Below, piece by piece: positions 1 through 10,275 of a stretch of 64,000 nt of DNA (positions within the stretch are counted from its first letter, which is position 1; the number at the start of each line of letters is the position of its first letter). The notes under the pieces are model-generated. The model was not told where the DNA came from. It made no database searches and saw only the letters and a list, made by a program, of their open reading frames with translations. Where the stretch lies: contig CACYPI010000006.1 of assembly GCA_902776275.1 (NCBI GenBank), positions 1 through 64,000 on the forward strand, read 5' to 3'. The position numbers and the translations under genes are program-made. Origin of the DNA: an uncultured Aeromonadales bacterium. GTDB taxonomy: Bacteria; Pseudomonadota; Gammaproteobacteria; Enterobacterales; Succinivibrionaceae.

Positions 1-121
1 CAGAGGGCCCACACAGATTGTCCGTACTTGTTTTCAAAGAACTTTTTCCATCCACCGGCTCGCGGTGGCGGTGTCTTGCGACAACGGAAATGCATTATAC
101 GGAGTTTTAAATCCTAGTCAA
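1..121 (-). promoter_or_regulatory. rRNA operon promoter and 16S leader, partial
   Basis: Read on the minus strand, a -35 box TTGACT (116-121) lies 16 bp from a perfect -10 box TATAAT (94-99). The DNA upstream (about 122-175) is very A/T-rich, like an UP element. Transcription would run out of the left edge. The leader contains TTCTTTGAAAAC (boxA-like, about 34-45), then ACAATCTGTGTGGGC (7-21), which matches the leader just before 16S rRNA in E. coli rrn operons. The 16S gene itself would lie left of base 1. In E. coli, murI also directly precedes rrnB. A weak A/T stem (132-151) may end murI transcription. Confidence 0.85.
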
Positions 122-162
122 CAAAAATTTAAAAAAACTTCGATGTTTTTTATAATTGTTTG

Positions 163-975
163 TTATTGTTTGATTTTGAATTGATCGAGGCTTCTGAATC
201 CAAAGCTGCGGACCATGCGCAGGCGGCCTTCATAGTCGCCTAGGATCCCGGTGTAGAACGCCCTCTCGCCCGTGCGCTCCTGCCATGAGGCATCCCCAAG
301 AGATGACAGCACACTGGCCACGCGCCTGCCGATCGCCTCCCCGGTGTCGATGAAGCGAATGTCAGGCATCAGGCGCTCGAGCACGTCGGAGATGAATGGG
401 TAATGGGTGCAGCCGAGCACTGCGACATCGGGGCGCTCTTCCCCTTCAAGATCCATGATCGGGCTTACCGCCTTCCTTATGCCCTCTACATCGGTGTAGC
501 CGGTGGACAGCCTTCTTTCAGCTATGGACGCCAGTGAGGGCGATCCCACCTTGATCACCTTGCAGCCTTGGGCGTACTTGCTGATGAGCTCGTCCGTGTA
601 GGGGCGGCCCACCGTGCCAGGCGTGGCGAGCAGCGCGATCACCTTTTTTTTGGAGAGGGAGGCTGCAGGCTTGATGGCCGGAACCACCCCTACCACCGGG
701 ATGTCGAGGGCTGCGCGCACCTGCGGCAGCACCACGGTGCTGGCGGTGTTGCAGGCGATCACGACTGCCGCAGGCGCGTAGAGCTCGCGCATCCTGCGCA
801 GGATCGAGCAAACCCGCTCCTCGAGGAACTCCGGGGTCTTGGTGCCATAGGGAAAGCATTCGTTGTCAAAGATGTAGTAGCCCTCAACTGCCGGGTTGAG
901 CTTCTTGACGTCCCGGTATACCGAGAGCCCGCCCACGCCTGAGTCGAAGAAAACCACGCGCCTGGCCTTTTCCAT
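163..975 (-). CDS. murI: Glutamate racemase
   Basis: MurI converts L-glutamate to D-glutamate in the cytoplasm for peptidoglycan precursor synthesis. The 270-residue protein has the family motifs in order: FDSGVGGLS near residue 10, IACNTAS with the first catalytic cysteine (about residues 73-79), and LGCTHYPF with the second (about residues 187-194). The length is normal (E. coli 285). The start ATG has a G-rich Shine-Dalgarno about 8 nt upstream. The stop codon lies in the A/T-rich DNA upstream of the rRNA promoter, so murI and the rRNA operon are adjacent and co-directional, as in E. coli. A small frameshifted membrane gene ends 39 nt upstream and probably shares the transcript. Confidence 0.97.
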   Translation of the reverse strand: MEKARRVVFFDSGVGGLSVYRDVKKLNPAVEGYYIFDNECFPYGTKTPEFLEERVCSILRRMRELYAPAAVVIACNTASTVVLPQVRAALDIPVVGVVPAIKPAASLSKKKVIALLATPGTVGRPYTDELISKYAQGCKVIKVGSPSLASIAERRLSTGYTDVEGIRKAVSPIMDLEGEERPDVAVLGCTHYPFISDVLERLMPDIRFIDTGEAIGRRVASVLSSLGDASWQERTGERAFYTGILGDYEGRLRMVRSFGFRSLDQFKIKQ

Positions 976-1014
976 GAGATCCCCCCATTCCTGCGCGGGA
1001 ATTGCCGCGCAAGC

Positions 1015-1454
1015 TCAGATTTTAGCTTTTGGGAGGGCCGCTTTCACACCTTCTGCCTCCCGCCCCTGCCCAAGGCGCAATCCCTGCCGCGCCCCGACGA
1101 TCCTGCGATCACGCTTCCACCTTGCCGTGACCAGTAGCGAGAGGATCGCGAGTACCAGGAGGAACCACCCGCAGATCCCCATCATCCTCGGCCACCGGAT
1201 CCCGCGCAGCGCTATGTCCCTCATGAACGAGAACTGCCAGCTCACCGGGAAAACATAGCGGATCACAAGCGCTAAGGTGTTGAAGCTGCCGACGGCGAGC
1301 ATCGCGCCGCTGAAGAGATACAAAGACACCAGGGTGAAAGGCTCAGAGGGGCGGCTTTGGATGGGGTGTAGGTGTTCCACACCAGAAAGAAAGCCAGCCA
1401 GGCCAGGGCAAGGCAGGGCGCCGATGAGCCTCGCCTGTTCGACCGCAGCGCCAT
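1015..1454 (-). pseudogene. Small membrane protein gene with apparent frameshift
   Basis: Two overlapping minus-strand frames look like one small membrane protein. The first starts at ATG 1452-1454 and gives a hydrophobic segment (CLALAWLAFFLVWNTYTP). The second carries two more (FTLVSLYLFSGAML and GICGWFLLVLAILSLLV), then a basic tail that ends at 1015. They join near the run of four G at 1348-1351: one extra base there gives a continuous reading (SKAAPSEPFTLVSLY) of about 146 residues with three membrane segments. The gene is divergent from trmA and ends 39 nt before murI, where E. coli has btuB. I do not recognise the family. It could be a true pseudogene or a sequencing indel in a homopolymer. 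Confidence 0.45.
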
Positions 1455-1515
1455 GCGCGGGTAAAATTCTCATGTCCAATGCCGCGCTGCGGCGCATGAG
1501 TGCGAGGAAAGCCAT

Positions 1516-2655
1516 ATGCTCAAGCCCCTTCTTTATACCGTCGATCCCGAGCACTACGGGGACTACCTGAAGGAAAAGACCGATGCGGCAGACGCCCTGT
1601 TCGAGGCCGTCGCCCCCGGATGCCCTGGTGCTGAGATCCACGAGTCGGCTGCGGAGCACTTCCGCAACCGCGCTGAGTTTGCGGTATTCCACGACGGCGA
1701 TCGGATCTGCTACGCGATGTTCGAGAAAAAGGGCCGCGAGCGCATCCGCCACGAGGTCAAGTCCTTTCCGATGGCCCATGAGGCCATAAACCGCGCGATG
1801 CAGCTTCTGCAGGAGGCGGCGCACTCGATGGACGAGATCGCGCGCAACCTCTTCGAGGCGGAGTTCCTCTGCAACACGGCAGGAGAGGTGGTGATCACGC
1901 TCGACTACCACCGCCGCCTCGACGAGGCTGCCTGGAGCGCAGCGGCTCAGGATCTCATCGCCTTCCTCGCGGATAACGGGCTCAAGGCCTCGGCAGTCGC
2001 CCGCTCGCGCAAGCAGAAGATAGCCGTCCCAGGCGACTGCGTGCTCGAGACGATCAGGACCACCGACAAGCGTTCATTCGGCCTCTACGAGGCCGAGGGG
2101 TGCTTCACCCAGCCCAACACCGCGGTTGCCTGCAGGATGGTCTCGTTCGCGCGCGAGTGCTGCGCAGGCCAGCAGGGGCGCGACCTCCTCGAGCTCTACT
2201 GCGGCAGCGGCACCTTCACGGTCTGCCTGGCCGATCTGTTCAGGAAGGCGCTTGCCACCGAGGTTGCGCGCGTGCCGGCGCAGATCGCCGCGTGCAACAT
2301 AAAAAAGAACGGGATAACAAACATTAAAACAGCGCGCCTAAGTGCAGAGGAGATGTCGCAGGCCTTGGACGGGGTGAGGCCCTTCCACCGCCTCATGCAG
2401 ATAGACTGCGATCTTGAAACCTACGACTTCTCGACGCTGCTCATCGATCCGCCCCGCTGCGGGCTGGGCGATGACATGTCGCTCTCCTTCACGGCGCGCT
2501 TTGAGCGCGTGATCTACATCTCCTGCAACCCGGCCACCCAGTGCGAGGATCTCAAGACCCTGCTTAGGACCCACCGCATCGCGCGCCGCGCCTACTTCGA
2601 CCAGTTCCCCTACACCCCGCACCTTGAAAGCGGGGTGCTGCTCGTGCGCAGGTAA
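1516..2655 (+). CDS. trmA: tRNA (uracil-5-)-methyltransferase
   Basis: TrmA is an SAM-dependent enzyme that makes m5U54 (ribothymidine) in the T-loop of tRNAs. At 379 residues it is close to E. coli TrmA (366). Visible motifs: FTQPNTAV, the SAM-binding LLELYCGSGTF near residue 225, IDPPRCGL, and YISCNPATQC with the nucleophilic cysteine near residue 335. The C-terminus FPYTPHLESGVLL matches the family. GAGG lies 8 nt before the ATG. The gene is divergent from the frameshifted membrane gene and converges on the malic enzyme gene, with a terminator between them. TrmA rather than RumA is favoured because there is no iron-sulfur cysteine cluster. Confidence 0.95.
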   Translation: MLKPLLYTVDPEHYGDYLKEKTDAADALFEAVAPGCPGAEIHESAAEHFRNRAEFAVFHDGDRICYAMFEKKGRERIRHEVKSFPMAHEAINRAMQLLQEAAHSMDEIARNLFEAEFLCNTAGEVVITLDYHRRLDEAAWSAAAQDLIAFLADNGLKASAVARSRKQKIAVPGDCVLETIRTTDKRSFGLYEAEGCFTQPNTAVACRMVSFARECCAGQQGRDLLELYCGSGTFTVCLADLFRKALATEVARVPAQIAACNIKKNGITNIKTARLSAEEMSQALDGVRPFHRLMQIDCDLETYDFSTLLIDPPRCGLGDDMSLSFTARFERVIYISCNPATQCEDLKTLLRTHRIARRAYFDQFPYTPHLESGVLLVRR

Positions 2656-2676
2656 GAAGGGGCCTTCAGTACGCAA

Positions 2677-2733
2677 AAGCCCGGCATGAGCCGGGCTTCT
2701 TGATCAAGGCGGGGCCGAAGGCCCTGCCTTGAT
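2677..2733. terminator. Two hairpins between trmA and malic enzyme
   Basis: An 8-bp stem AAGCCCGG/CCGGGCTT (2677-2684 with 2691-2698) is flanked by AAAA on the left, so it has a T tract when read from maeB. A second long hairpin (2703-2716 with 2720-2733, one G-T pair, 3-nt loop) lies next to it, just after the malic enzyme stop codon. The convergent genes can both end here. Confidence 0.8.
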
Positions 2734-2739
2734 TGCCTA

Positions 2740-3999
<1,260 letters not shown>

Positions 4000-4329
4000 A
4001 GTGCCACCTCGCTGGGCTGCCCTCGCAGCCCCTGTTTGTCTGCAATTGTCTTATTGAAGTCTTTTTGCCTTGCAACCGTTGGAGCTACAAGGATCGAAAA
4101 AAAGTGTAGCAGATTTGCCCTACTTGGATACCAGTCACGCAGGGCGAAATGAAAAACTTTGATCAGATGACACTTTCACGCACAAAAGGCGTACACGACT
4201 TGACTGTAAAGATAAAGAAGAGGAGCAGGAGGGAAGGCAGGCGAGGCCTGCGCCTTTAGCGGAAAAAGGAAGGCCGGGCGGCTCCGGGGCGTCGCCCCGC
4301 TGCCGTCCGGCCTCCTGCGCGCTGCGAAA
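4000..4329. other. Intergenic region between maeB and rpmE
   Basis: This 330-bp stretch holds the rpmE terminator (4271-4313) and must contain the maeB promoter. About 4030-4200 is A/T-richer than its surroundings. A TACACT hexamer read leftward near 4105-4110 could be a -10 box, but I see no good -35 partner. No gene or RNA is evident. Confidence 0.5.
4271..4313 (-). terminator. Terminator of rpmE
   Basis: On the minus strand a 12-bp stem (4302-4313 with 4271-4282, one G-T pair) encloses a second stem CGGGGC-GTC-GCCCCG. TCCTTTTTCC follows, an intrinsic terminator directly after rpmE. Confidence 0.8.
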
Positions 4330-4578
4330 TTACTTCTTGGCAGCGGCCTTCTTGCCAGCGCCGAGATCGAAGGCGCCGAAAGCGCCAAAGCGCTTCTTGA
4401 AGGCCTCGACACGCCCGCCGGTGTCGACGATCTTCTGCTTGCCGGTGTAGAACGGGTGGCACTTGGAGCACACGTCGATGTTCAGATCATGGCCGGCGGT
4501 TGAACGGATCTTGAAAGTGTTGCCGCAAGAGCAGCGGACGGTCACTTCCTCGTACTTGGGGTGGATGTTCGGTTTCAT
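4330..4578 (-). CDS. rpmE: 50S ribosomal protein L31, zinc-binding form
   Basis: L31 is a small protein of the large ribosomal subunit that bridges to the 30S head. The 82-residue product carries the zinc ligands CSC (residues 16-18) and [13 protein letters not shown], so it is the C+ paralogue, which also acts as a zinc reserve. The family core is followed by an unusual Ala/Gly/Lys tail ([11 protein letters not shown]), slightly longer than E. coli L31 (70). It is divergent from priA, as in many gammaproteobacteria, with the shared promoter region at 4579-4728. Confidence 0.97.
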   Translation of the reverse strand: MKPNIHPKYEEVTVRCSCGNTFKIRSTAGHDLNIDVCSKCHPFYTGKQKIVDTGGRVEAFKKRFGAFGAFDLGAGKKAAAKK

Positions 4579-4728
4579 TTGTTGGTCCTCTTTGCGTATC
4601 GCACTTCCAGCCGCTTATGCGCCAGACACCATACGCCGATTAAAAAACTGCGCTATGATAAGCCGAATCGGCGCCATGCGCAATTTTTTTTCGCGCGCGC
4701 CTTGGCAAATTCCCAAAACCCCGCCCAA

Positions 4729-6957
4729 ATGCCTTCCGTATACGTAAAAGTCGCCGTGAACCGCCCGCTGAGGGAGACCTTTGCCTACAAAGTCGACGCC
4801 GGGGATCCGGAGGCGCTGCCAGGCTCGAGGGTGCGCGCGCGCTTTGCCGGAAGCGAGGCCATAGGGATAGTCACCGCCGCCTGCACGGCAGGACAGGCGG
4901 GCATCCCCCCTTCCAGGATCCAGAAGGCCGAGCTGCTCGACCCCCATGGGCTCATCCCCAGGGACGTGCGCGCGATGGTCGAGTTCGGATCGCGCTACTA
5001 CCACCACCCCATAGGGCAGTGCTACGCCACGGCGCTGCCCAAGCTGCTGCGCGATGGCGCCAAGTGCGCCTACGCCGAGGTCCCGGCGCTCAAGCTTACG
5101 CAAGGCCAGGACCCTGGAGCCATCAGGAGGATCAGGTCGCAGGAGCAGCTGCAGATCCTCGAGATCCTAAGGCACGGGCCGGTGCGCCGGCGCGAGTTGC
5201 GCGAGCGCGGCTTCTCATCGCAAAGCGAGAACGCGCTCGTAAAGCGCGGGCTGGCTGTGAAGACCGATCTGAGCGGAAGCTTCACGCCCTGGAGGGAGCT
5301 TGGATGCAATCTTGTGCGCGAGACTCCCCCTGATCCTGATCCAGAGCAGCGCTCGGCCATCGAGGCCATCACCTCTTGCGAGGGCTTTGGCGCCTTCCTC
5401 TTGGACGGCGTCACCGGATCAGGCAAGACCGAGGTCTATCTGCGCGCCATCGAGCACGCGCTCTCCCAAGGCCGCGCGGCGCTGGTGCTGGTGCCGGAGA
5501 TCGCACTGACCCCGCAAACCTTCAACCGCTTCTACCGCCGCTTCAACGTGCCGGTGACCTCGATGCACTCGCAGCTGAGCGATCGCGAGCGCCTTGACGC
5601 CTACATCGACATGGCCTCGGGCCGCGCGGCGATCATCATCGGCACCCGCACTGCGCTCTTCACGCCGATCCCGAACTTGGGGCTCATCGTGCTCGACGAG
5701 GAGCACGACACCTCGTTCAAGCAGACCGACGGCTTTCGCTACCACGCGCGCGCGCTGGCCCTGGTGCGCGGCAGGGAGAGCGGATGCCCGGTGGTCATGG
5801 GCTCGGCCACCCCGAGCCTTGAGAGCTACTACAACGTCTCGCGCGGGCTCTTCACCAAGCTCGACTTGCACAAGCGCGCCGGCGGCGCGCTCATGCCCGA
5901 CTGTGAGATCGTGGACCTGCGCGGCGAGCCCCTCACCGACGGCCTGCCCGCCGGCATAGGGGAGACGCTCGAGGACGCCATAGGCGAGGAGACCGCGCGC
6001 GGCAACCAGGTGCTCTTGTTCCTAAACCGCCGCGGCTACTCCCACCACATGTTCTGCCACGCCTGCGGGCACGTCTTCACCTGCCCAAGCTGCGACAACC
6101 CGCTCACGGTCCACCGCGCGCAGGGGCGCCTCAAGTGCCACGTCTGCGAGTCCTCGTTCCCCATCCCCGCAAAGTGCCCGGAGTGCGGCGCGGACGCGCT
6201 GATGGAAACGGGGTTTGGAACCGAGCAGACCGAGGACTTCCTGCGCAAGCGCTACCCGGACGTTGGGATCGAGCGCATCGACCGCGACACCGTGGCGACC
6301 AAGGCCGCGCTTGAGGAGCGCCTTTGCCGCATCCGCAGCGGAGAGAGCCAGATCCTGCTAGGCACCCAGATGGTGGCCAAGGGCCACGACTTCCCCGACG
6401 TCACGCTCGTGGGGATCCTCGACGTCGACTCAGGGCTCTACTCCGACGACTTCAGGGCCCGCGAGTACTCCGCGCAGCTTCTGACCCAGGTCGCAGGGCG
6501 CGCCGGGCGCGCCTCCAAGCACGGCCGCGTGCTCGTGCAGACGCACTCGCCGGACAGCCTGTTGCTCAACGAGCTCGTCGATCCAGGCATTCCATACGAC
6601 GCCATCGCCGCCGAGCTCTTGGAGGAGCGCTCCAGGATGGATCTGCCGCCTGCCACCTCGCAGGCCTTCCTCCTGTCGAACAGCACCGACCGCAGGTGCG
6701 CCTACGCCCTGCTCTCCTTCGTGCACCAGGCGCTCGAAGGCCTTGCCGCCAAGTGGCCTGGCGTTAAGGTGAGCCCCGTGTTGTCTGATAAAATGGAGAA
6801 AAGGCAGAACCGCTACCACTTCCACATCCTGCTGACGTCCGGCAGCCGCCACAGCCTGTCGGCGCTGCTCGACGCCGCGGCCGAGGCCGCAGGCCGCGCC
6901 CCCCCAGGCGGCGACGCGCGCTTCGCGATCGAGGTCGATCCGATCATCATGTACTGA
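4729..6957 (+). CDS. priA: Primosomal protein N', replication restart helicase
   Basis: PriA recognises stalled forks and D-loops and loads the DnaB helicase for replication restart. The frame is open further upstream, but similarity begins at MPSVYVKVAVNRPL, so I place the start at ATG 4729 (742 residues; E. coli 732). Motifs: Walker A GVTGSGKTEVY near residue 226, DEEH box (LDEEHDTSFKQ) near residue 321, and a zinc-binding region with paired CxxC motifs at about residues 443-486 (CHACG, CPSC, CHVC, CPECG). It is the first gene of a rightward run. A UUCG-loop terminator separates it from argS, so argS probably also has its own promoter. Confidence 0.95.
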   Translation: MPSVYVKVAVNRPLRETFAYKVDAGDPEALPGSRVRARFAGSEAIGIVTAACTAGQAGIPPSRIQKAELLDPHGLIPRDVRAMVEFGSRYYHHPIGQCYATALPKLLRDGAKCAYAEVPALKLTQGQDPGAIRRIRSQEQLQILEILRHGPVRRRELRERGFSSQSENALVKRGLAVKTDLSGSFTPWRELGCNLVRETPPDPDPEQRSAIEAITSCEGFGAFLLDGVTGSGKTEVYLRAIEHALSQGRAALVLVPEIALTPQTFNRFYRRFNVPVTSMHSQLSDRERLDAYIDMASGRAAIIIGTRTALFTPIPNLGLIVLDEEHDTSFKQTDGFRYHARALALVRGRESGCPVVMGSATPSLESYYNVSRGLFTKLDLHKRAGGALMPDCEIVDLRGEPLTDGLPAGIGETLEDAIGEETARGNQVLLFLNRRGYSHHMFCHACGHVFTCPSCDNPLTVHRAQGRLKCHVCESSFPIPAKCPECGADALMETGFGTEQTEDFLRKRYPDVGIERIDRDTVATKAALEERLCRIRSGESQILLGTQMVAKGHDFPDVTLVGILDVDSGLYSDDFRAREYSAQLLTQVAGRAGRASKHGRVLVQTHSPDSLLLNELVDPGIPYDAIAAELLEERSRMDLPPATSQAFLLSNSTDRRCAYALLSFVHQALEGLAAKWPGVKVSPVLSDKMEKRQNRYHFHILLTSGSRHSLSALLDAAAEAAGRAPPGGDARFAIEVDPIIMY

Positions 6958-7012
6958 CGCTCAACCGCGGCGTTCTGCCGTTGAACGAAACCTGAGGAAA
7001 AATACCAGGAAA

Positions 7013-7030
7013 CCGCCTTCGGGCGGCTTT
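7013..7030 (+). terminator. UUCG-loop terminator after priA
   Basis: The stem CCGCC/GGCGG (7013-7017 with 7022-7026) carries a TTCG tetraloop and is followed by CTTTT. It ends only 12 nt before the argS ATG, so it may reduce read-through into argS or affect its translation. Confidence 0.65.
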
Positions 7031-7042
7031 TGGAACCCAACG

Positions 7043-8779
7043 ATGAAAGACTACATTCAAGACCTGCTCAAGACCTGCATAAAGGAAATCGACTCGGCGC
7101 ACGAGGTGCCGCAGGAGCTGCTCTCCAAGATCCGCGTCGACCGCACCAAGGACCGCTCGCGCGGCGACTTTGCTACCAACGCCGCGCTCATCCTCGCCAA
7201 GCCCCTGCACCGCAAGCCAGCCAACGTCGCGGCGGCCATCGCGGCGCGGATCCCGTCGTCCGAGAGGATCTCCAAGGTCGAGGTCGCAGGCCCTGGCTTC
7301 ATCAACTTCTTCGTCAACGAGGACGAGGTGGCAGGCCAGCTCTCCGCGATGGCCGCCGACCCCAGGCTCGGAGTCAAGCTCAAGCAGGATCCGCAGGTCG
7401 TGGTCGTCGACTACTCCGCGCCCAACGTCGCCAAGGAGATGGCCGTGCACCACCTGCGCTCGACCGTCATCGGCGACGCCGTGGTCAGGGTGCTCGAGTT
7501 CGAGGGCGACCACGTGATCCGCGCCAACCACATCGGCGACTGGGGCACCCAGTTCGGCATGCTCATCGCCTACCTCGAGAAGAAGGAGAATGAGCAGGGC
7601 GCCGGCATGGACTTGAGCGACTTCGAGGCCTTCTACCGCGAGGCCAAGCAGTGCTACGACGAAGATCCGGATTTTGCCGAGAAGGCCAGGCACTACGTGG
7701 TGCTGCTACAGGGCGGCGACGAGTACTGCCGCAAGATGTGGCGCAAGCTCGTCACGATGACCATGGATCAGAACCAGAAGCTCTACGACCGCCTCGACGT
7801 GACGCTCAAGCCCAAGGACATCATGGGCGAGAGCCTCTACAACGACATGCTCCCTGGCGTGGTCGAGGACCTCATGAAGAAGGGGATCGCGGTCGAGGAC
7901 CAGGGCGCCGTGGTCGTCTACCTGCCTGAGTTCAAGAACAAGGACGGGGAGCTTCTGGGCAACATCATCCGCAAGAAGGACGGCGGGTACCTCTACAACA
8001 CCACCGACATCGCCTGTGTCAAGTACCGCGTCGAGAAGCTGCACGCCCAGCGCATCCTCTACTTCTCCGACTCGCGCCAGCACCAGCACCACGAGGTGGT
8101 CTGGGAGATCGCCAAGAAGGCCGGCTACGTGCCCGATGGCGTCACCTACGAGCACTGCCAGTTCGGCATGATGCTCGGCAAGGACGGCCGCCCGTTCAAG
8201 ACCCGCGACGGCGGCACCGTCAAGCTGCGCGACCTGCTCGACGAGGCCGAGTCGCGCGTCGAGGCGCTCCTGAGACAGCGCGGCAGCACGCTTGAGGGCG
8301 AGGAGCGCAAGCGCGTCGTCCACAACATCGCCATCGGCGCGGTCAAGTACGCCGACCTCTCGAAGAACCGCAACACCGACTACATCTTCGACTGGGACCA
8401 GATGCTCTCGTTCGACGGCAACACCGCCCCCTACCTCCAGTACGCCTACAGCCGCATCCGCGCGATCTTCCGCAAGGCCGGCGACGAGCCTGGGCAGATC
8501 GTGATCGGCAACGAGGCCGAGAAGGCCCTCGGCGCCAAGCTGCTGGGCTTTGCCGAGGCGGTGCGCCAGACCGGTGACAAGTGCCTGCCCAACCTGCTAT
8601 GCACCTACCTCTTCGAGCTCTCCGGGCTGTACATGCGATTCTACGAGGCCTGCCCGGTGCTCAAGGATGGTGTTGACGAGCAGACCCGCCGCAGCCGCCT
8701 GGCGCTCTGCGGCCTCACCGCCCGCGTGCTCAAGCAGGGCCTGGGGCTTTTGGGCATCAACGTGATGGAGCAGATGTAA
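7043..8779 (+). CDS. argS: Arginyl-tRNA synthetase
   Basis: ArgRS is a class I synthetase that charges tRNA-Arg. The 578-residue protein (E. coli 577) has the N-terminal tRNA-contacting domain, then DYSAPNVAKEMAVHHLRS near residues 123-140, where the usual HIGH-type HVGH reads AVHH. The second histidine and the following LRST are kept. ANHIGDWGTQFGML follows, then an anticodon-binding helical domain ending in GLGLLGINVMEQM. No clear KMSKS is visible, which is normal for many ArgRS. The stop codon directly abuts the ATG of the FtsN-like gene, as in Shewanella-type priA-argS-ftsN-hslVU clusters. Confidence 0.97.
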   Translation: MKDYIQDLLKTCIKEIDSAHEVPQELLSKIRVDRTKDRSRGDFATNAALILAKPLHRKPANVAAAIAARIPSSERISKVEVAGPGFINFFVNEDEVAGQLSAMAADPRLGVKLKQDPQVVVVDYSAPNVAKEMAVHHLRSTVIGDAVVRVLEFEGDHVIRANHIGDWGTQFGMLIAYLEKKENEQGAGMDLSDFEAFYREAKQCYDEDPDFAEKARHYVVLLQGGDEYCRKMWRKLVTMTMDQNQKLYDRLDVTLKPKDIMGESLYNDMLPGVVEDLMKKGIAVEDQGAVVVYLPEFKNKDGELLGNIIRKKDGGYLYNTTDIACVKYRVEKLHAQRILYFSDSRQHQHHEVVWEIAKKAGYVPDGVTYEHCQFGMMLGKDGRPFKTRDGGTVKLRDLLDEAESRVEALLRQRGSTLEGEERKRVVHNIAIGAVKYADLSKNRNTDYIFDWDQMLSFDGNTAPYLQYAYSRIRAIFRKAGDEPGQIVIGNEAEKALGAKLLGFAEAVRQTGDKCLPNLLCTYLFELSGLYMRFYEACPVLKDGVDEQTRRSRLALCGLTARVLKQGLGLLGINVMEQM

Positions 8780-9715
8780 ATGATTTTTGGAAAACGCGCC
8801 GCGCAAGCGCCCTCGCGCGCCCAGATCCTAAAGCGCGGGCTCGTCGGCATCGCCGTGGTGCTGGTGCTCGCCTTCATAGCCTCATTCCTAGGCGGCGGCT
8901 CGGACGCGCCTGCGCCAAAAGATCAGCAAACCCAGGGCGATCAAAAGCCAAAGACCCAGCAAAATAACAGCCAAAGCGAGGATGAAGGCAGCGCCATCGA
9001 CGCCAAGGATCTGCTGGGCGCCGAGCCCGACGCCCCGTCATCGAGCGGCGACCAGAGGGTTCCGGCCAGCCGCAAGTTCGACTACAGCGCAGGCATGGAC
9101 GATGATCAGGGCGCGCAGGACGGGGCGCTGGAGCCTCCCAAGGGCACGGCTCCGGCTTCCGAGCCCATGGCCCAGCCTGCGCCTGGCCAGGCCTCCAGCG
9201 CCGAGGGCGGCGATGGCGAGGCCGTGCCGGTGCAGGACGCCGAGGAACCGCTTCCTGCTCCTGCCCCGGCACAAGGCCATGACGGGGCCTTGAGCGCACC
9301 TTCCAGTTCGCAGCCAGAACCTGCTCCGGCGCCCACCGCAACGCCGGCACCGGCGCCGGCGCCAGCTCCCGCCCCTGCCTCGACTCCGGCCCCTGCTCCA
9401 GCACCTGCCGCAACTCCGGCCCCGGCTCCTGCGCAAGCTCCTGCCGCCAAATCCGAGGCTCAGCAGCAACCTGCGCAGCCTGCCAAGGAAAGCACGGGCG
9501 CGGTGCTCTACTGCGGGAGCTTTGGCACCTCGCACCAAGCTGAGGAGCAGAAGGCCCTGCTGGCCTTCCAGGGCCAGCGCGCGGCTGTGGTGAAGCGCTC
9601 TGGGTCCTACACGTTAAAGCTGGGGCCTTACAAGACCAAGGCCGCCGCGCGCGCCGAGTTCTCAAAGCTCGACCAGGCGGGGCTGGTCAGCGAGTGCGCG
9701 CTCGAGGACAACTGA
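8780..9715 (+). CDS. ftsN: SPOR-domain cell division protein, FtsN-like
   Basis: FtsN is the late division protein that activates septal peptidoglycan synthesis. The 311 residues show a short basic cytoplasmic N-terminus, one membrane helix ([17 protein letters not shown], about residues 19-35), a long low-complexity periplasmic linker rich in Ala/Pro (about residues 154-236, many AP dipeptides), and a C-terminal SPOR domain (about 241-311) starting [16 protein letters not shown], which binds denuded glycan. It starts directly after the argS stop and lies 22 nt before hslV, the usual ftsN position. The name rests on architecture and position; DedD- or DamX-type proteins share the fold. Confidence 0.85.
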   Translation: MIFGKRAAQAPSRAQILKRGLVGIAVVLVLAFIASFLGGGSDAPAPKDQQTQGDQKPKTQQNNSQSEDEGSAIDAKDLLGAEPDAPSSSGDQRVPASRKFDYSAGMDDDQGAQDGALEPPKGTAPASEPMAQPAPGQASSAEGGDGEAVPVQDAEEPLPAPAPAQGHDGALSAPSSSQPEPAPAPTATPAPAPAPAPAPASTPAPAPAPAATPAPAPAQAPAAKSEAQQQPAQPAKESTGAVLYCGSFGTSHQAEEQKALLAFQGQRAAVVKRSGSYTLKLGPYKTKAAARAEFSKLDQAGLVSECALEDN

Positions 9716-9737
9716 TTTCCACGAAGGACACGGGACA

Positions 9738-10271
9738 ATGACAACAATCGTAACGGTCCGCCGCCACGGAGTCGTCGCCATGGGCGGCGACGGCCAGGTG
9801 ACCATGGGCCAGAACACCATACTCAAGGGAAACGCGATCAAGGTCCGCAAGATCTACAAGGACCAGGTGATCGCAGGCTTCGCCGGCTCCACCGCCGACG
9901 CCTTCACGCTGCTCGACCTCTTTGAGAAGAAGCTCGAGGAGCACCAGGGGATCCTGGAGCGCGCGGCCATCGAGCTTGCCAAGCTCTGGCGCAGCGACCG
10001 CGCGCTGCGCAAGCTCGAGGCGATCCTCATAGTCGCCGACAAGCGCATGTCGGTCATGGTGACCGGCACCGGCGACGTCGTGAAGCTCGACGACGACGTG
10101 CTCGCCACCGGCTCGGGCGGCAACTACGCCCTGGCCGCCGCGCGCGCCCTGATGCGCCACACCGACATGGGCGCCGAGGAGATCGTCCGCGAGGCGCTTA
10201 AGATAGCCTCCGAGATCTGCGTCTACACCGATTCGTTCCAGACCGTTGAAACCTTGAAGTCGGAGGCTTGA
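9738..10271 (+). CDS. hslV: ATP-dependent protease peptidase subunit HslV
   Basis: HslV forms the two-ring proteolytic core of the HslUV (ClpQY) complex. The 177-residue product begins [11 protein letters not shown], so removal of Met exposes the catalytic Thr. [25 protein letters not shown]-like sequence follows (about residues 49-72), and [14 protein letters not shown] occurs near residue 120. Length matches E. coli (176). It is followed 4 nt later by hslU, its ATPase partner; the hslU Shine-Dalgarno (GGAGG) lies inside the end of hslV. Confidence 0.98.
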   Translation: MTTIVTVRRHGVVAMGGDGQVTMGQNTILKGNAIKVRKIYKDQVIAGFAGSTADAFTLLDLFEKKLEEHQGILERAAIELAKLWRSDRALRKLEAILIVADKRMSVMVTGTGDVVKLDDDVLATGSGGNYALAAARALMRHTDMGAEEIVREALKIASEICVYTDSFQTVETLKSEA

Positions 10272-10275
10272 GAGA

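Noticed and set aside
9300-9460. A short repeat array that could suggest CRISPR
   Set aside because: The repetition is coding Ala-Pro dipeptides in the FtsN linker; there are no regular repeat-spacer units.
8874-9665. Long minus-strand open frames opposite ftsN
   Set aside because: They are a by-product of the Ala/Pro-rich repeat on the plus strand; the translation is Arg/Pro-rich with no family pattern.
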